DNA of 64,000 bases from Paenibacillus sp. FSL R10-2734 (GCF_037963865.1 NZ_CP150170.1:5704001-5768000); one strand, 5' to 3'. Positions 9,961 through 19,443 are shown, counted from the stretch's first letter. Notes: generated by a model not told the origin, from the letters alone. Numbers and translations are program-made.

Positions 9961-10959
9961 CTATTGAAGATCCATCTCTTCATAGCTCCAGGAGTGACGT
10001 TCAATGGAATTTCGATATTGTACAGGCGTGCGATCGGCGTATTTTTTGAACAGGAGGTGAAAATATTGTCTGCTGCTAATTCCTACATAATCAGCGATCT
10101 CAGCAATCGGGATATCGCTCTGTCCGAGCAACATCTTCGCTTTCTCCATCCGCAGCATGTTCAAATAATCGCTGAGTGTTCGGCCTGTATGTGTCTTAAA
10201 AATACGATGCAGATATCCGGGATGCAGATTGACCGCGGCAGCGATATCTTTAACCTGAATGCTCTGGTCATAATTCTGATGCATAAACTCGATGCTCCGT
10301 CGCACATAGAGCTGTGATGGCTGTTGACTAGTATGAAGCTGCTCTTGACGCAATCTAGATAAACGTAGCAGAAGCTCACAGAACAATAAATCAACCATAC
10401 TTCCACCGTTCCCGCCACTCTGATCAAGCTCCAGTACAAGTCCCTTCAGTACATGATAGATCTCCTCAGGATCTGGCATGACTAAACTGGAAAAGGGAAT
10501 CTGCAACAGTTCAAAAAGCGCCGATTCTTCCCGTGCGAGCTTGCCGACAGATGGAGCAACCCCTGTGTATTCCATAAATCCAAATTCCACATTCAGCATC
10601 CGACAGGGCACACCAGCCTCGACAATCAGTCTGTGCGGGACATTTGCATCGAGGATAATCAATTCTCCCCGCTTCAACCTAAACCGCTCTTCTTGACCCG
10701 CTCTTGGATGGACATCTACGATACAGCTCCCGGAGATCAAATACATGATTTCGGTTGAATTATGCTGATGATAAGACATACTATAGTTGTTCCACTGTTT
10801 ATAATAGTAAGCAAAAAAATGAGGACTATAATCCCCTTCAATTAATGCCTTCTGAAAAAGACTCCCACTAAGACTTTGATGCAAATTCGTCAATTGATCA
10901 CTTCTTTCTTCTATTAAAATGTTAAACCAAGTGTATCTCCCAAACCACTTCAAAGACAA
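9961..10959 (-). CDS. AraC-family regulator with N-terminal cupin sensor, probably of melA
   Basis: The N-terminal half has a cupin-like sugar-sensing fold (YHQHNSTEIMYLISG, then RGELIILDANVPHRL). The C-terminal 100 residues form the two-helix-turn-helix AraC DNA-binding domain (IAAAVNLHPGYLHRIFK and IAEIADYVGISSRQYFHLLFK). This is the usual layout of regulators of sugar-catabolic genes in Bacilli. It lies directly upstream of melA on the same strand, so activation of melA in response to an alpha-galactoside is a reasonable inference. The start is uncertain: TTG 10959 opens the frame but has no convincing ribosome site, and a TTG about 25 codons downstream, preceded by GAAGAAAG, is an alternative. 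Confidence 0.82.
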   Translation of the reverse strand: MSLKWFGRYTWFNILIEERSDQLTNLHQSLSGSLFQKALIEGDYSPHFFAYYYKQWNNYSMSYHQHNSTEIMYLISGSCIVDVHPRAGQEERFRLKRGELIILDANVPHRLIVEAGVPCRMLNVEFGFMEYTGVAPSVGKLAREESALFELLQIPFSSLVMPDPEEIYHVLKGLVLELDQSGGNGGSMVDLLFCELLLRLSRLRQEQLHTSQQPSQLYVRRSIEFMHQNYDQSIQVKDIAAAVNLHPGYLHRIFKTHTGRTLSDYLNMLRMEKAKMLLGQSDIPIAEIADYVGISSRQYFHLLFKKYADRTPVQYRNSIERHSWSYEEMDLQ

Positions 10960-10987
10960 GAAGAGCTACTTAAAATCATAAAACTAG

Positions 10988-11031
10988 AAAAAACGAGCAA
11001 AACTCCAATACACAGGAGAGTTACTCGTTTT
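10988..11031 (-). terminator. Terminator of the chemoreceptor gene
   Basis: Read on the minus strand, AAAACGAGTAACTCTCC pairs with GGAGTTTTGCTCGTTTT and ends in a run of T. It lies just after the stop at 11059. Confidence 0.8.
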
Positions 11032-11058
11032 ATTGTTATTACTATAAAGATTTAATTC

Positions 11059-13113
11059 TCATACTTGAAAAGAAACCATAGATTGCTTAAGGTCTGCTGC
11101 TAAGCTCTCTAGCTTTTGAGATAAGGCTACAAGCTCTTCACTTACAGTAAATTGCTGTGAAGACATTGAAGCTACCTCTTCCGTCGAAGCCGTCGTCTGC
11201 TGCACAATGGAACTGACGCTGGCCATAGATTCACCTAATTGACGCTGAAACTCTATCAGTTCAAGGATAGAAGCAGAGGATTCACTAATATGCCCCATGA
11301 AATGTTCCATTTCCTCTTTGACACTCGCAAATATCGTCGATGACTCACGTACAGAAGAAATCTGTTCACGGAACTTTGGAGCGGCCTCATTAATATCTTT
11401 TACAGTGTTCTCAATGTGTAGGCCAATCTCTTCCGTAATCTTGGAGACCGATTGAATCGACTCATTCGATTGATTAGCGAGCTGTCTGATTTCATCAGCA
11501 ATCACTATAAACCCTCTGCCTGCTGCACCAGCTCTTACCGCTTCAATGGTAGCATTTAGCGCCAAAATATTGGTTTGCTTATTTACAGCAATCATAGGAC
11601 TAAGAATACTGCGAATTAGATGGGTACTCTCTCTGAGCTTGCTGGAGTTCTCTTGTATTCGATTGATCATCTCCACCGTAGATTCACTCTGCTCTACTAA
11701 CAGCTTCATCAAAGCTGTCCCCTGATCGCTAACCTCAATGACTCGCTCCGCTGAAGCGTCCATCACTGTATTTAGTTTGGTCACTTCACTCATCTTGCTG
11801 CCAATGATTTCAACACTATGATGGCTTCTTTCTGCTTCGACAGCGAGGCTTGCTGCTCCAAGTGCAATCTCACCCGTAGCGGAAGCAACCTCTCTAGCAT
11901 GAAGTGAGGTTGTACCTGATGCTTTAACTAATTGTTCCGAAGTACCAAGTACTTCATCCGCTGACAGCTCACTCTGACTTGCAAGCAGAGAAATCTGCTC
12001 CATCATTTTGTTAAAGCTATGTCCAAGCCGGCCAATCTCATCCTTACCTTTAAAATTAGTTCGTACACGAAGGTCTCCTCGCTCGCCTTCTTCCATTAAG
12101 CTCGCCAGTTTACCCAGAGGACGACCAACCAAACGAACAAGAATATAGCCAATGAATAGCGCTATTAAGGCAGCTGCCAGCACGACAGAGAACGTGATAT
12201 AAAGAAGCTTGTCCGCCGACTTCGTAAAATCACTAACTGGTGCATATCCCATGAGCGTCCACTTTGCAGTCGTTAAAGGCTGATACACGACAAGCTGAGG
12301 ACTCCCCTTCTCATCCGCCGCTGTAAATGAATGACTCTGTTCTACATCTTGCCCTTCAGTAACTTTTATGTAAGAGGGTTGGCCCAATTTAGAATTATCC
12401 GTACCATAAACTATGTTACCATCTGTGTTCAGAATTCGAGTCTCACCGGTAATCCCAATCTGAAGATTAGACAACATTTCAGTCATGGCCTTCCCTTTTA
12501 TTTCAATTAGCATGTAATACTCCGCTTCAGGATGTAAAAGATTGCGCAGCAATCTTCCCATGGTTAAAGACGGTTCAGTATAAGCATCAAAGAAGCCCTT
12601 TTCGCGTACGGGAAACCAAACTGGTTCTCCTTTTGCATCTGCGATTTGCTTTAATCTTTCAGCAATACCTTCATCACTCCGAATGCCACTGATACCTGCA
12701 GATTTATAAGATGCCACTTCTTCCAAGCTCTTGGATACCAGCCTGACGCCATACATCCGCTCATCTGATCCTTTTACTACGTCTAGTTTTCTACGAATCC
12801 GATCTTCTGCGGCAACTTTGGCTACCGTTGTAAGTTCGCCACTATTTATTTTTTCTAAATCACCTTTTAATGCAGCATCGAGTGCAAACTGTCTTGAAAG
12901 CGCTTCATATTCTGCCAGGACAAAGTCCAGCTTGTCCGCTGCCTGAACTACAGACTGTGAGGAGGCTGCGGCAACCTCATTCGTAATGATATCTTTAGCG
13001 GCATAATATGAAGTCAAGCCTAACACAGAGGATAAGAGCACTATGGAACTGAATAGAATTACGAATAATTTTATTCCAACTGATCTAAAGTTTAGCGTCC
13101 ATTTCTTTTTCAT
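11059..13113 (-). CDS. Methyl-accepting chemotaxis protein next to the maltodextrin transporter
   Basis: This is a 684-residue transmembrane chemoreceptor. It has an N-terminal membrane helix (about residues 12-35) and a large periplasm-equivalent region with Cache-like features ([12 protein letters not shown] and [17 protein letters not shown]). A second membrane helix near residues 290-312 leads into a HAMP linker ([15 protein letters not shown]) and a long signalling coiled coil. The tip reads [18 protein letters not shown], whereas the canonical tip has IEAARAGEAGRGF, so a conserved Glu is Ala and an Ala is Val here. The start ATG 13113 is preferred over GTG 13122 because AGGGGGT lies 7-8 bases upstream. 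It follows mdxG on the same strand after a hairpin. The location suggests taxis to maltodextrins, but the ligand is not shown by the sequence. Confidence 0.88.
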   Translation of the reverse strand: MKKKWTLNFRSVGIKLFVILFSSIVLLSSVLGLTSYYAAKDIITNEVAAASSQSVVQAADKLDFVLAEYEALSRQFALDAALKGDLEKINSGELTTVAKVAAEDRIRRKLDVVKGSDERMYGVRLVSKSLEEVASYKSAGISGIRSDEGIAERLKQIADAKGEPVWFPVREKGFFDAYTEPSLTMGRLLRNLLHPEAEYYMLIEIKGKAMTEMLSNLQIGITGETRILNTDGNIVYGTDNSKLGQPSYIKVTEGQDVEQSHSFTAADEKGSPQLVVYQPLTTAKWTLMGYAPVSDFTKSADKLLYITFSVVLAAALIALFIGYILVRLVGRPLGKLASLMEEGERGDLRVRTNFKGKDEIGRLGHSFNKMMEQISLLASQSELSADEVLGTSEQLVKASGTTSLHAREVASATGEIALGAASLAVEAERSHHSVEIIGSKMSEVTKLNTVMDASAERVIEVSDQGTALMKLLVEQSESTVEMINRIQENSSKLRESTHLIRSILSPMIAVNKQTNILALNATIEAVRAGAAGRGFIVIADEIRQLANQSNESIQSVSKITEEIGLHIENTVKDINEAAPKFREQISSVRESSTIFASVKEEMEHFMGHISESSASILELIEFQRQLGESMASVSSIVQQTTASTEEVASMSSQQFTVSEELVALSQKLESLAADLKQSMVSFQV

Positions 13114-13136
13114 TAAGTTCACCCCCTGCTGAAATA

Positions 13137-13175
13137 AGGGTACAGCCTTCCGTTCCTGTACAAAGGCTGTACCCT
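13137..13175 (-). terminator. Hairpin between mdxG and the chemoreceptor gene
   Basis: A 13-bp perfect stem (13137-13149 with 13163-13175, AGGGTACAGCCTT) sits after the mdxG stop. On the minus strand it is followed only by TATTTC, so it may be a weak terminator or a read-through attenuator. Confidence 0.6.
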
Positions 13176-13204
13176 ATCCATTCTTTAATACAAAGCAAAT
13201 TTGT

Positions 13205-14047
13205 TTACCCTTTACTAGCTCCTGCAGTCAATCCATCTACAAGCAAACGTTGCAAGAATACGAACAAGATCATAATCGGGATGGAGATCAGAACAGCACC
13301 GGCAGAGAACAAGGTAAAGTTAGTGTTTTGATTCGTGTTAACCATATCCCACATTCCGACTGCGACAGTCCAGTTCTCCTTCGTCCGTAAAATAAGTCTG
13401 GCGAAAATGAAATCCACCCAAGGACCGACAAACTGAGTCAGTGCCATGTAAGTAATCATTGGCCGTGACAATGGAAGAATAACTCGCATAAATATTCCGA
13501 AATTGCTCGCCCCGTCTATTCGAGCCGCCTCATCCAAAGAACGAGGAATCGTGTCGAGGAATCCTTTGGCTATAAAGGTTCCCCCCAGTGGCGCCCCAGC
13601 AGCATAAACGATAATCAAGGCAATATGTGTATCCAGCAAGTTAAACTCCTTAAGGAGCATATAAATGGCAATCATACTCATAAAACCAGGGAACATACCC
13701 AGGATCAGAACGGTAGATAACGCTGTTTTACGCGCTTTAAACCGGAATCTGGATACAGCATAACTAGTTAACAAGGTAAGAACTACACCGATAAGCATGG
13801 AGAAGATCGCTATTTTTAATGTATTAGCATACCAAGTCCCAAACATATAACTCGGTGATGTGAACAATTCTCTGTAGTGATCGAAGGTGAATTGCTCAGG
13901 GATAAACGTTTTACTGTACAGTGATTTACCAGGCCGGAAAGAAGCAAATAGAATCCAGAGGGCCGGATAGAGTGCCGCTATCGACAAAGCAATCAAGATG
14001 ATGTAACTACCACTTAAGCGAATAAAGTTCGCGACCTTTTTGCTCAT
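13205..14047 (-). CDS. mdxG: Maltodextrin ABC transporter permease MdxG
   Basis: This is a 280-residue inner-membrane permease of the MalG/MdxG family with six predicted membrane helices. The EAA loop (LDEAARIDGASNFGIFMRVILPLSRP, centred on the EAA-like DEAARIDGA) contacts the transporter ATPase. It pairs with MdxF as the channel for maltodextrins. Its start codon overlaps the mdxF stop by 4 bases (ATGA), so the two are translationally coupled. No ATPase gene is adjacent, which is normal for this family because a shared MsmX-type ATPase usually powers it. The C-terminus (TAGASKG) matches the typical end of MalG proteins. Confidence 0.92.
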   Translation of the reverse strand: MSKKVANFIRLSGSYIILIALSIAALYPALWILFASFRPGKSLYSKTFIPEQFTFDHYRELFTSPSYMFGTWYANTLKIAIFSMLIGVVLTLLTSYAVSRFRFKARKTALSTVLILGMFPGFMSMIAIYMLLKEFNLLDTHIALIIVYAAGAPLGGTFIAKGFLDTIPRSLDEAARIDGASNFGIFMRVILPLSRPMITYMALTQFVGPWVDFIFARLILRTKENWTVAVGMWDMVNTNQNTNFTLFSAGAVLISIPIMILFVFLQRLLVDGLTAGASKG

Positions 14048-15357
14048 TGGATCATATCCTCCTCTTTGAATGATTTCGTCCGGCGGTAATTGTACAGGGA
14101 GAATGATGCAACAATGATAAAGATAATAATCCCTATTGCCGAAGCCATGTTGTTTTTATTCTGATCAAGTGTTAATTTGTATAGCCAGGTTACTAGCAAG
14201 TCCGTAGAACCGGCATATTGATAATCACCATTTACAGGACTACCACCTGTTAATAGGAAGATCGCATTAAAGTTGTTAATGTTACCTGCGAACTGTGTAA
14301 TTAGAGTAGGTGCTGTGGAGAACAATACCATCGGTAACGTAACAATACGGAACTTCTGATAACCTGATGCTCCATCCACCTCAGCTGCTTCATACATATC
14401 ACGAGGGATTGTAGTCAGCACGCCCATGATAAGTAACATCGAGACTGGAATACCAACCCACATGTTAACGATAATTACGGTAACCTTAGCCCAGAATGGA
14501 TCTGTCAGCCATGGTAATCCGCCCATTCCAAAATACCCGAGGTATTGGTTGATAGGGCCGAATTGACCGTTAAATAAATTGCGCATGAGCAGCAAAGAGA
14601 TCAATTGTGGTACTGCGTAAGGCACAATCAGAATAACTCTCCACATTCCTTTGAAACGAATACCTTTTTGGCTCACCAATAAGGCTACCAATAGTCCTCC
14701 GAAATATGTAGTGATCGTTGAAAGAACTGCCCATATAATCGTCCATGTTAATACGCCATAAAAAGTGTGACTCCAGGTTTTGAGAACCAATAAATTACGG
14801 AACGTCTGAAATCCAACCCAGTCAACCAATTTAGCGGGTGGAAGATGATCAGGTGCGGAATAGTTCGTAAACGCTAGTAGGATCATGAAGATAATTGGCA
14901 TAATCGTAAAGAATAGAACACCAATACCCGGCAAGACCAAGAACGTCTGAGCGAACTTGTAATCCAGTATATAGCGAACACTCTGTTTAAAGGTGTTTGC
15001 CTGAAGACCGTTATCGCGTTTCTCTCCAGTCTTATAAGCATCTTTAATGTTCAAATACCAAGCGAGGATTATGATGATAAGCATTAGAATGGTGATCAAG
15101 CTTTGAATCAAAATATAAATCGAGTGATCCCCAGCTACCATCTTAGCGATGCCTTTTACTTTTACCAAACGGCTAGGGTTTTCTCCTAGTGTGACAATAC
15201 CCCATAATGCAGTAGCAAGATTCTGAATAAAATAATAAACAGCGGCTGCTTCTACAACTAAAAACATGATTCCTTTGACGAATTGGCGGTTATATATTTG
15301 TCCCAATCCCATGAAAATCGTCGACAGTACTGCGGCCCTCGTGCGATGTCGCTGCAT
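14044..15357 (-). CDS. mdxF: Maltodextrin ABC transporter permease MdxF
   Basis: This is a 437-residue permease of the MalF/MdxF family. An N-terminal extension of about 120 residues with three hydrophobic segments (starting LSTIFMGLGQIYNRQFVKG) precedes the core permease, as is usual for Gram-positive MdxF. The EAA loop reads YEAAEVDGASGYQKFRIVTLP. It forms the heterodimeric channel with MdxG and accepts substrate from the MdxE lipoprotein. ATG 15357 is preceded by GGAAG at 4 bases and AGGAG at 12 bases. A hairpin separates it from mdxE. Confidence 0.92.
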   Translation of the reverse strand: MQRHRTRAAVLSTIFMGLGQIYNRQFVKGIMFLVVEAAAVYYFIQNLATALWGIVTLGENPSRLVKVKGIAKMVAGDHSIYILIQSLITILMLIIIILAWYLNIKDAYKTGEKRDNGLQANTFKQSVRYILDYKFAQTFLVLPGIGVLFFTIMPIIFMILLAFTNYSAPDHLPPAKLVDWVGFQTFRNLLVLKTWSHTFYGVLTWTIIWAVLSTITTYFGGLLVALLVSQKGIRFKGMWRVILIVPYAVPQLISLLLMRNLFNGQFGPINQYLGYFGMGGLPWLTDPFWAKVTVIIVNMWVGIPVSMLLIMGVLTTIPRDMYEAAEVDGASGYQKFRIVTLPMVLFSTAPTLITQFAGNINNFNAIFLLTGGSPVNGDYQYAGSTDLLVTWLYKLTLDQNKNNMASAIGIIIFIIVASFSLYNYRRTKSFKEEDMIQ

Positions 15358-15391
15358 TTCGCTTCCGTTCTCCTCTCCGAGTGAAAATAAG

Positions 15392-15426
15392 AAGCTGCCC
15401 TCCGCTAAACATGCGACGGGCAGCTT
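15392..15426 (-). promoter_or_regulatory. Intercistronic hairpin between mdxE and mdxF
   Basis: The arms AAGCTGCCC (15392-15400) and GGGCAGCTT (15418-15426) form a 9-bp perfect stem between the mdxE stop and the mdxF ribosome site, followed on the minus strand by CTTATTTTC. Such hairpins commonly raise binding-protein mRNA over permease mRNA by partial termination or 3' end protection. Confidence 0.65.
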
Positions 15427-15464
15427 GATTCACTGTATGCTGTTAAGACTGTGGTTTATGATCC

Positions 15465-16799
15465 TTATTGCGCTGAACTGTTGTTCAAATCTTTGATTTG
15501 TTGAACGGCTTTGTCCATTGCTGCTTTTGGATCTACACCTTTATCCCAAATTTCTGGAAGTGCTGCATTTACAGGGCTCCAAACGTTACCCATTTCAGGG
15601 ATAGAAGGCATTGGTTGGGAGCTCTTAGCTTGTGCTGCAAAAGCGGAAACAAATGGATCGTTAACGATTTGTGGATCAAGAAGCGCTTCGTTGTTTGTAG
15701 GAACAGAACCGATCGTTTTGTTCAGTAACAATTGAGCGTCTTTGCTTGAAGCAAAATGAGCGTACAATTTAGCAGCATTCGGATATTGAGTAAACGAGTT
15801 AACCGCGAAAATTTTGATACCAGAGAATGTGATAGATGTTTTGCCATTTACTGTAGGGATCGGTGCGATACCAAGGTTATCTCCAAGAGCTGCTTTGTAT
15901 CCTCCAAGCTCCCAAGGACCAGTGATATCCATTGCTACATCACCTGAGTTGAACAAGCTGCGTTTGATATCACTATTGATATCTCCGCTCTTAATTGGCA
16001 ATGCTTCTTTCATTTTCACAAATTCTTTAAGTCCTGCAATAGCTCCATCGTTAGCAAGTCCGATATCTTCTTTATCCGTACCGTTCTTACCGAACAGATA
16101 TCCACCATCGGAAGCGATAAACATGTAGTTGAAGTACAGGTTTCCTACTTCCCACATAATTCCGTATTTGTTCTTGGATTTATCCGTGAATGTTTTGCTG
16201 AATGCAAGAACATCGTCGAAAGACTTAGGTGCTTCTTTAACGAGTGATTTATTGTAGAACAATGCATAAGTTTCTGCTGCTCTTGGGTAGCCATACAATT
16301 CGTTGTCGTACGAAGATCCGATAATCGAAGCTTCAGTATTGTTAGCCTTTGTTTCTTCACCGAAAACGTCGTTAGGAAGAACCAAGCTCGCACTTGCCGC
16401 TTTACCTAAGTTGTCGTGAGGAATAAGGATAACGTCTGCTGCTAATCCCGAAGGACCATCTTGAGTAAGTTTAGTTACTTGATCTGGTGGTGCCAACTCT
16501 TCAATCTTGACTGGAACGTTATATTTCGCTGTGAACTGCTTAGCAATCTCATCTGCGAATGGTCTTTCTTCCTTACTTTCCCATACAATTAGAGTCGCTC
16601 CATCTTCAGGTACAATCTCTTCTGTTGCTGCTGCATCTGTGCTCTCTGGCGCAGCAGTCTCTGTAACGTTATTAGCAGCATTAGTAGCTTTTGCCGCGTT
16701 GTTCCCCCCGGTATTCCCATTGTTGCTCGAACCACACGCTGTAACGGATAGTGCCATAGAGACAGCAGCGGTGATGACCATCACTTTTTTCAATTTCAT
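15465..16799 (-). CDS. mdxE: Maltodextrin-binding lipoprotein MdxE
   Basis: This is a 444-residue extracellular solute-binding lipoprotein of family 1. The signal peptide MKLKKVMVITAAVSMALSV ends in the lipobox VTAC with Cys22 as the lipidation site. A low-complexity Asn/Gly/Ala/Thr/Glu linker of about 40 residues follows, then the two-lobed MalE-like fold (ATLIVWESKEERPFADEIA, VDPKAAMDKAVQQIKDL). It captures maltodextrins at the outer face of the membrane and hands them to MdxFG. ATG 16799 is chosen because GGGAGGGG lies 8 bases upstream; the longer TTG start at 16817 lies inside that region. LacI-type operators sit upstream at 16863 and 16990. Confidence 0.92.
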   Translation of the reverse strand: MKLKKVMVITAAVSMALSVTACGSSNNGNTGGNNAAKATNAANNVTETAAPESTDAAATEEIVPEDGATLIVWESKEERPFADEIAKQFTAKYNVPVKIEELAPPDQVTKLTQDGPSGLAADVILIPHDNLGKAASASLVLPNDVFGEETKANNTEASIIGSSYDNELYGYPRAAETYALFYNKSLVKEAPKSFDDVLAFSKTFTDKSKNKYGIMWEVGNLYFNYMFIASDGGYLFGKNGTDKEDIGLANDGAIAGLKEFVKMKEALPIKSGDINSDIKRSLFNSGDVAMDITGPWELGGYKAALGDNLGIAPIPTVNGKTSITFSGIKIFAVNSFTQYPNAAKLYAHFASSKDAQLLLNKTIGSVPTNNEALLDPQIVNDPFVSAFAAQAKSSQPMPSIPEMGNVWSPVNAALPEIWDKGVDPKAAMDKAVQQIKDLNNSSAQ

Positions 16800-16862
16800 A
16801 ACTTTAACCCCTCCCAATTTTTATAAAAGCTAAGATGGTAAAATAGTAGAGCAGAAACTTGC

Positions 16863-16874
16863 GCAAACGATTTC
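16863..16874. promoter_or_regulatory. LacI/CcpA-type operator upstream of mdxE (leader side)
   Basis: GCAAACGATTTC lies 64 bp upstream of the mdxE start. It matches the GCAAACG half of LacI-family sites and differs from the cre consensus at two positions. It could be a roadblock repression site for CcpA or MdxR. Confidence 0.5.
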
Positions 16875-16963
16875 AGAAAAGCTAAAAAAAAAGTTCCACT
16901 TTTTAGCTTGCTCCTTCAAGAGCTGCATTTAGCAGAGCAAGAAAGCGCTTCATTCATGAATAC

Positions 16964-16992
16964 ATCATACAACAGTATCGTTTGTTTTTAAA
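16964..16992 (-). promoter_or_regulatory. Candidate mdxE promoter
   Basis: Read on the minus strand, a -10 TATGAT lies 17 bases after a weak -35 TTTAAA. The operator at 16990-17001 touches the -35 element. The -35 is poor, so the promoter may need an activator. Confidence 0.35.
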
Positions 16993-17001
16993 AACGTTTG
17001 C
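16990..17001. promoter_or_regulatory. LacI-type operator at the mdxE promoter
   Basis: AAAAACGTTTGC shares the ACGTTTGC half with the perfect palindrome at 27316-27329. Its centre is about 29 bp upstream of the candidate mdxE -10 centre. Confidence 0.55.
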
Positions 17002-17214
17002 ACATACCATATTCGACCATTTTCCATTAATTGATAAACGCTATAGGCATTTATCTCCATTTTTCACATGATATCTTTTAATTAATCAATTATTCTTGTG
17101 TTTAAAAATGGAATCTCTATTTTATTCGCCCCTGATATACCACAAATTCACTTTTCCTATAGATTTACAAATATCTAGCCGTAGAAACGCTCATATACTC
17201 AAGTGAAAATTTGT

Positions 17215-17226
17215 GCAATGGTTTGA
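17215..17226. promoter_or_regulatory. Degenerate LacI-type operator upstream of nplT
   Basis: GCAATGGTTTGA matches the GCAAACGTTTGC consensus at 9 of 12 positions. Its centre lies 41 bp upstream of the nplT -10 centre, close to the spacing seen at the amylopullulanase promoter. Confidence 0.4.
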
Positions 17227-17235
17227 ACAAGAGTA

Positions 17236-17264
17236 TTGAAAGCCCTTTTATTCCATGCTATAAT
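17236..17264 (+). promoter_or_regulatory. Sigma-A promoter for nplT
   Basis: TTGAAA (17236-17241), a 17-bp spacer and TATAAT (17259-17264) form a near-consensus promoter. It would give an untranslated leader of about 390 bases before nplT. Confidence 0.75.
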
Positions 17265-17506
17265 CCAAATCGTTAAGAGGCTATCCAACATGAATCATTG
17301 CATCTATTGTCTGCCTCCTGTTCCATATAATTAAAAGGCAATGTTACTTATGAAAGGTACAACCTCGGACAAGCTACTTCGCGGCGGTTGTGCCTCTTTG
17401 TTATATGCAAATTTGCTCCATCTTTTGCGCATGTTGCATAAAAAGTTGTGCAACCAATAACAATAGCGACATTCTAAAACCCACGCGCTGTGGTGAATTG
17501 TTCGGT

Positions 17507-17650
17507 GAAGTATCGCTCACAAAACTAAGCGTATACTTTCGAAGTAGTTTTGCCGAAGATGATCGGGGAAGTATTGCTTACAAAACTAAGCGTATGCTTT
17601 CGATGTGGTTTTGCCGAAGGTGTTCAGGGAAGTATCGCTTACAAAACTTT
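17507..17650 (+). repeat. 61-bp tandem repeat in the nplT leader
   Basis: Units start at 17507, 17568 and 17629, each with GAAGTATYGCTYACAAAACT, giving two full copies and a third truncated copy that runs straight into the ribosome site (AGGAGG, 17651-17656). Each full unit contains the arms CAAAACTA and TAGTTTTG or near matches, so it can fold as a hairpin. The rest of the 865-bp mdxE-nplT gap holds the operators and promoters listed and no visible gene. Confidence 0.8.
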
Positions 17651-17664
17651 AGGAGGATTTATTC

Positions 17665-19410
17665 ATGTTACTGGAAGCAGTGTACCATCGCCCGCGGTTA
17701 AATTGGTCTTATGCCTATAATGAGAGCACGATTCACTTGCGTCTCCGCGCTAAAAAAGGAGATTTAACAGAAGTATTTGCTTTTGCAGGGGATAAATACA
17801 CTTGGGATTCCACAAAAGAGCTGATTCCCATGACCCTTTTCACCTCTGATGCTATGTTCGATTATTGGGAATGCGCCTCGGTGCCCATCTATCGCCGATT
17901 GAAATACGGATTCTTACTGCAAAAGGATAACGAGAAAATTTGGATGACCGAAAATGATTTTCAAACGAACCGGCCGGAAAATCCAAACAAGCTTTTCGAG
18001 TTCCCATTTATTAACCCCGTGGATGTGTTCACTCCACCTGCCTGGGTAAAGGATGCTGTTTTCTATCAGATCTTCCCTGAACGCTTTGCAAATGGCGACC
18101 CTAGCCTCGATCCAGCAGATGTTCAGCCATGGGGAGCAGAGCCAACACCAACCAACTTTTTTGGCGGCGACCTGCAAGGGGTTATCGATCATCTGGATCA
18201 TCTTAACGAGCTTGGCGTCAACGCTATTTATTTCACTCCAATCTTCACAGCAACCACTAATCATAAATACGATACAGAGGATTACATGAAGGTTGATCCG
18301 CATTTTGGGGATATTGCAACATTAAAAAAACTAGTCGACCTCTGCCATAAACGTGGGATCCGCGTGCTATTAGACGCTGTATTCAACCACTCAGGTGGAA
18401 CCTTCGCTCCGTTTTTGGATGTTCAGGAAAAGGGAGAGGACTCCATCTACAAAGATTGGTTCCATATTCGTGAGTTCCCACTTCAGGTTGTAAACGGTAT
18501 TCCTACTTATGATACTTTTGCCTTTGAAGCACATATGCCAAAGCTTAATACCGAGCATCCTGAGGTTAAAGAGTACTTACTGAAGGTCGCAGAATTTTGG
18601 ATCACAGAAGTAGGAATCGACGGTTGGCGCCTCGACGTGGCCAATGAAGTCGATCATGATTTCTGGCGTGAATTCCGAAAAGTGGTGAAACGTGCTAATC
18701 CTGAGGCCTACATCCTTGGAGAAATCTGGCATGAATCTGCTCCGTGGCTAGAAGGTGATAAATTTGATGCCGTCATGAACTATCCCTTCACTGATGCCGT
18801 TTTAGACTTCTTCGTTCATGGCAGCCTTGATGCAGAAGGGTTCGCCAACTCTATTGGCAGGCAGTTATCGCGCTACCCACTGCAAGCAAGTGAAGTTGCT
18901 TTCAATTTGTTAGATAGTCATGACACTCCACGCTTGCTTACACTGGCTGCTGGGGACAAAAATAAAATGCGATTAGCTGCACTATTCCAGTTCACCTTTA
19001 TGGGTACTCCGTGTATCTATTATGGTGACGAGTTCGGAATGGACGGTGAGGGTGACCCAGGCTGTCGTAAATGCATGGAGTGGAACCCTGAGAAGCAGGA
19101 TCGTGATCTGTTCGAATTTTATCGTCAGCTCATTCAAATACGCAATGACCAACCAGCACTTCGTACGGGGACATTCACCTTCTTGGAGGCAGGTCGCCAA
19201 GGCAGTAAGATAGCCTATGAGCGCCGATTGGATCTACAGACTATAGTTGTACTGATCAATAGCGAAGAGACCGCTCAGACGTTCCGTATTGACGTAGACG
19301 AGCGGAATTGGGAGAACTTATTCACTGGCGATACAATGCGTACAGAACGCGGCAAGCTGATTGTGAAGATGCCTGCTTATGGTTTCGCAATACTTAAGGC
19401 TATTATCTAA
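17665..19410 (+). CDS. nplT: Neopullulanase / cyclomaltodextrinase NplT
   Basis: This is a 581-residue GH13 subfamily 20 enzyme without a signal peptide. It acts in the cytoplasm on imported maltodextrins, cyclodextrins and pullulan fragments. An N-terminal CBM34-type beta domain (about residues 1-125) precedes the TIM barrel. The four GH13 regions are visible: DAVFNHSG, GWRLDVANE with nucleophile Asp324, GEIWHES with acid/base Glu353, and LLDSHDTPR with Asp420. These sit four residues before the equivalent residues of Geobacillus neopullulanase (328/357/424). The start is supported by AGGAGG 8 bases upstream. It is transcribed divergently from mdxEFG, and in Bacillus subtilis nplT also belongs to the maltodextrin operon. 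Confidence 0.93.
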   Translation: MLLEAVYHRPRLNWSYAYNESTIHLRLRAKKGDLTEVFAFAGDKYTWDSTKELIPMTLFTSDAMFDYWECASVPIYRRLKYGFLLQKDNEKIWMTENDFQTNRPENPNKLFEFPFINPVDVFTPPAWVKDAVFYQIFPERFANGDPSLDPADVQPWGAEPTPTNFFGGDLQGVIDHLDHLNELGVNAIYFTPIFTATTNHKYDTEDYMKVDPHFGDIATLKKLVDLCHKRGIRVLLDAVFNHSGGTFAPFLDVQEKGEDSIYKDWFHIREFPLQVVNGIPTYDTFAFEAHMPKLNTEHPEVKEYLLKVAEFWITEVGIDGWRLDVANEVDHDFWREFRKVVKRANPEAYILGEIWHESAPWLEGDKFDAVMNYPFTDAVLDFFVHGSLDAEGFANSIGRQLSRYPLQASEVAFNLLDSHDTPRLLTLAAGDKNKMRLAALFQFTFMGTPCIYYGDEFGMDGEGDPGCRKCMEWNPEKQDRDLFEFYRQLIQIRNDQPALRTGTFTFLEAGRQGSKIAYERRLDLQTIVVLINSEETAQTFRIDVDERNWENLFTGDTMRTERGKLIVKMPAYGFAILKAII

Positions 19411-19443
19411 GCACATACGCATTCCAGCAGTATAAAACATAAC

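Noticed and set aside
17270..17506. A riboswitch or T-box in the long nplT leader
   Set aside because: No conserved T-box, aptamer motif or leader terminator was recognised; only tandem repeats are visible.
17507..17650. Possible CRISPR array
   Set aside because: Units are adjacent 61-bp tandem repeats without unique spacers and no cas genes are in the window.
17914..18303. A 129-codon minus-strand frame inside nplT
   Set aside because: Antisense to conserved catalytic regions of nplT with no independent support.
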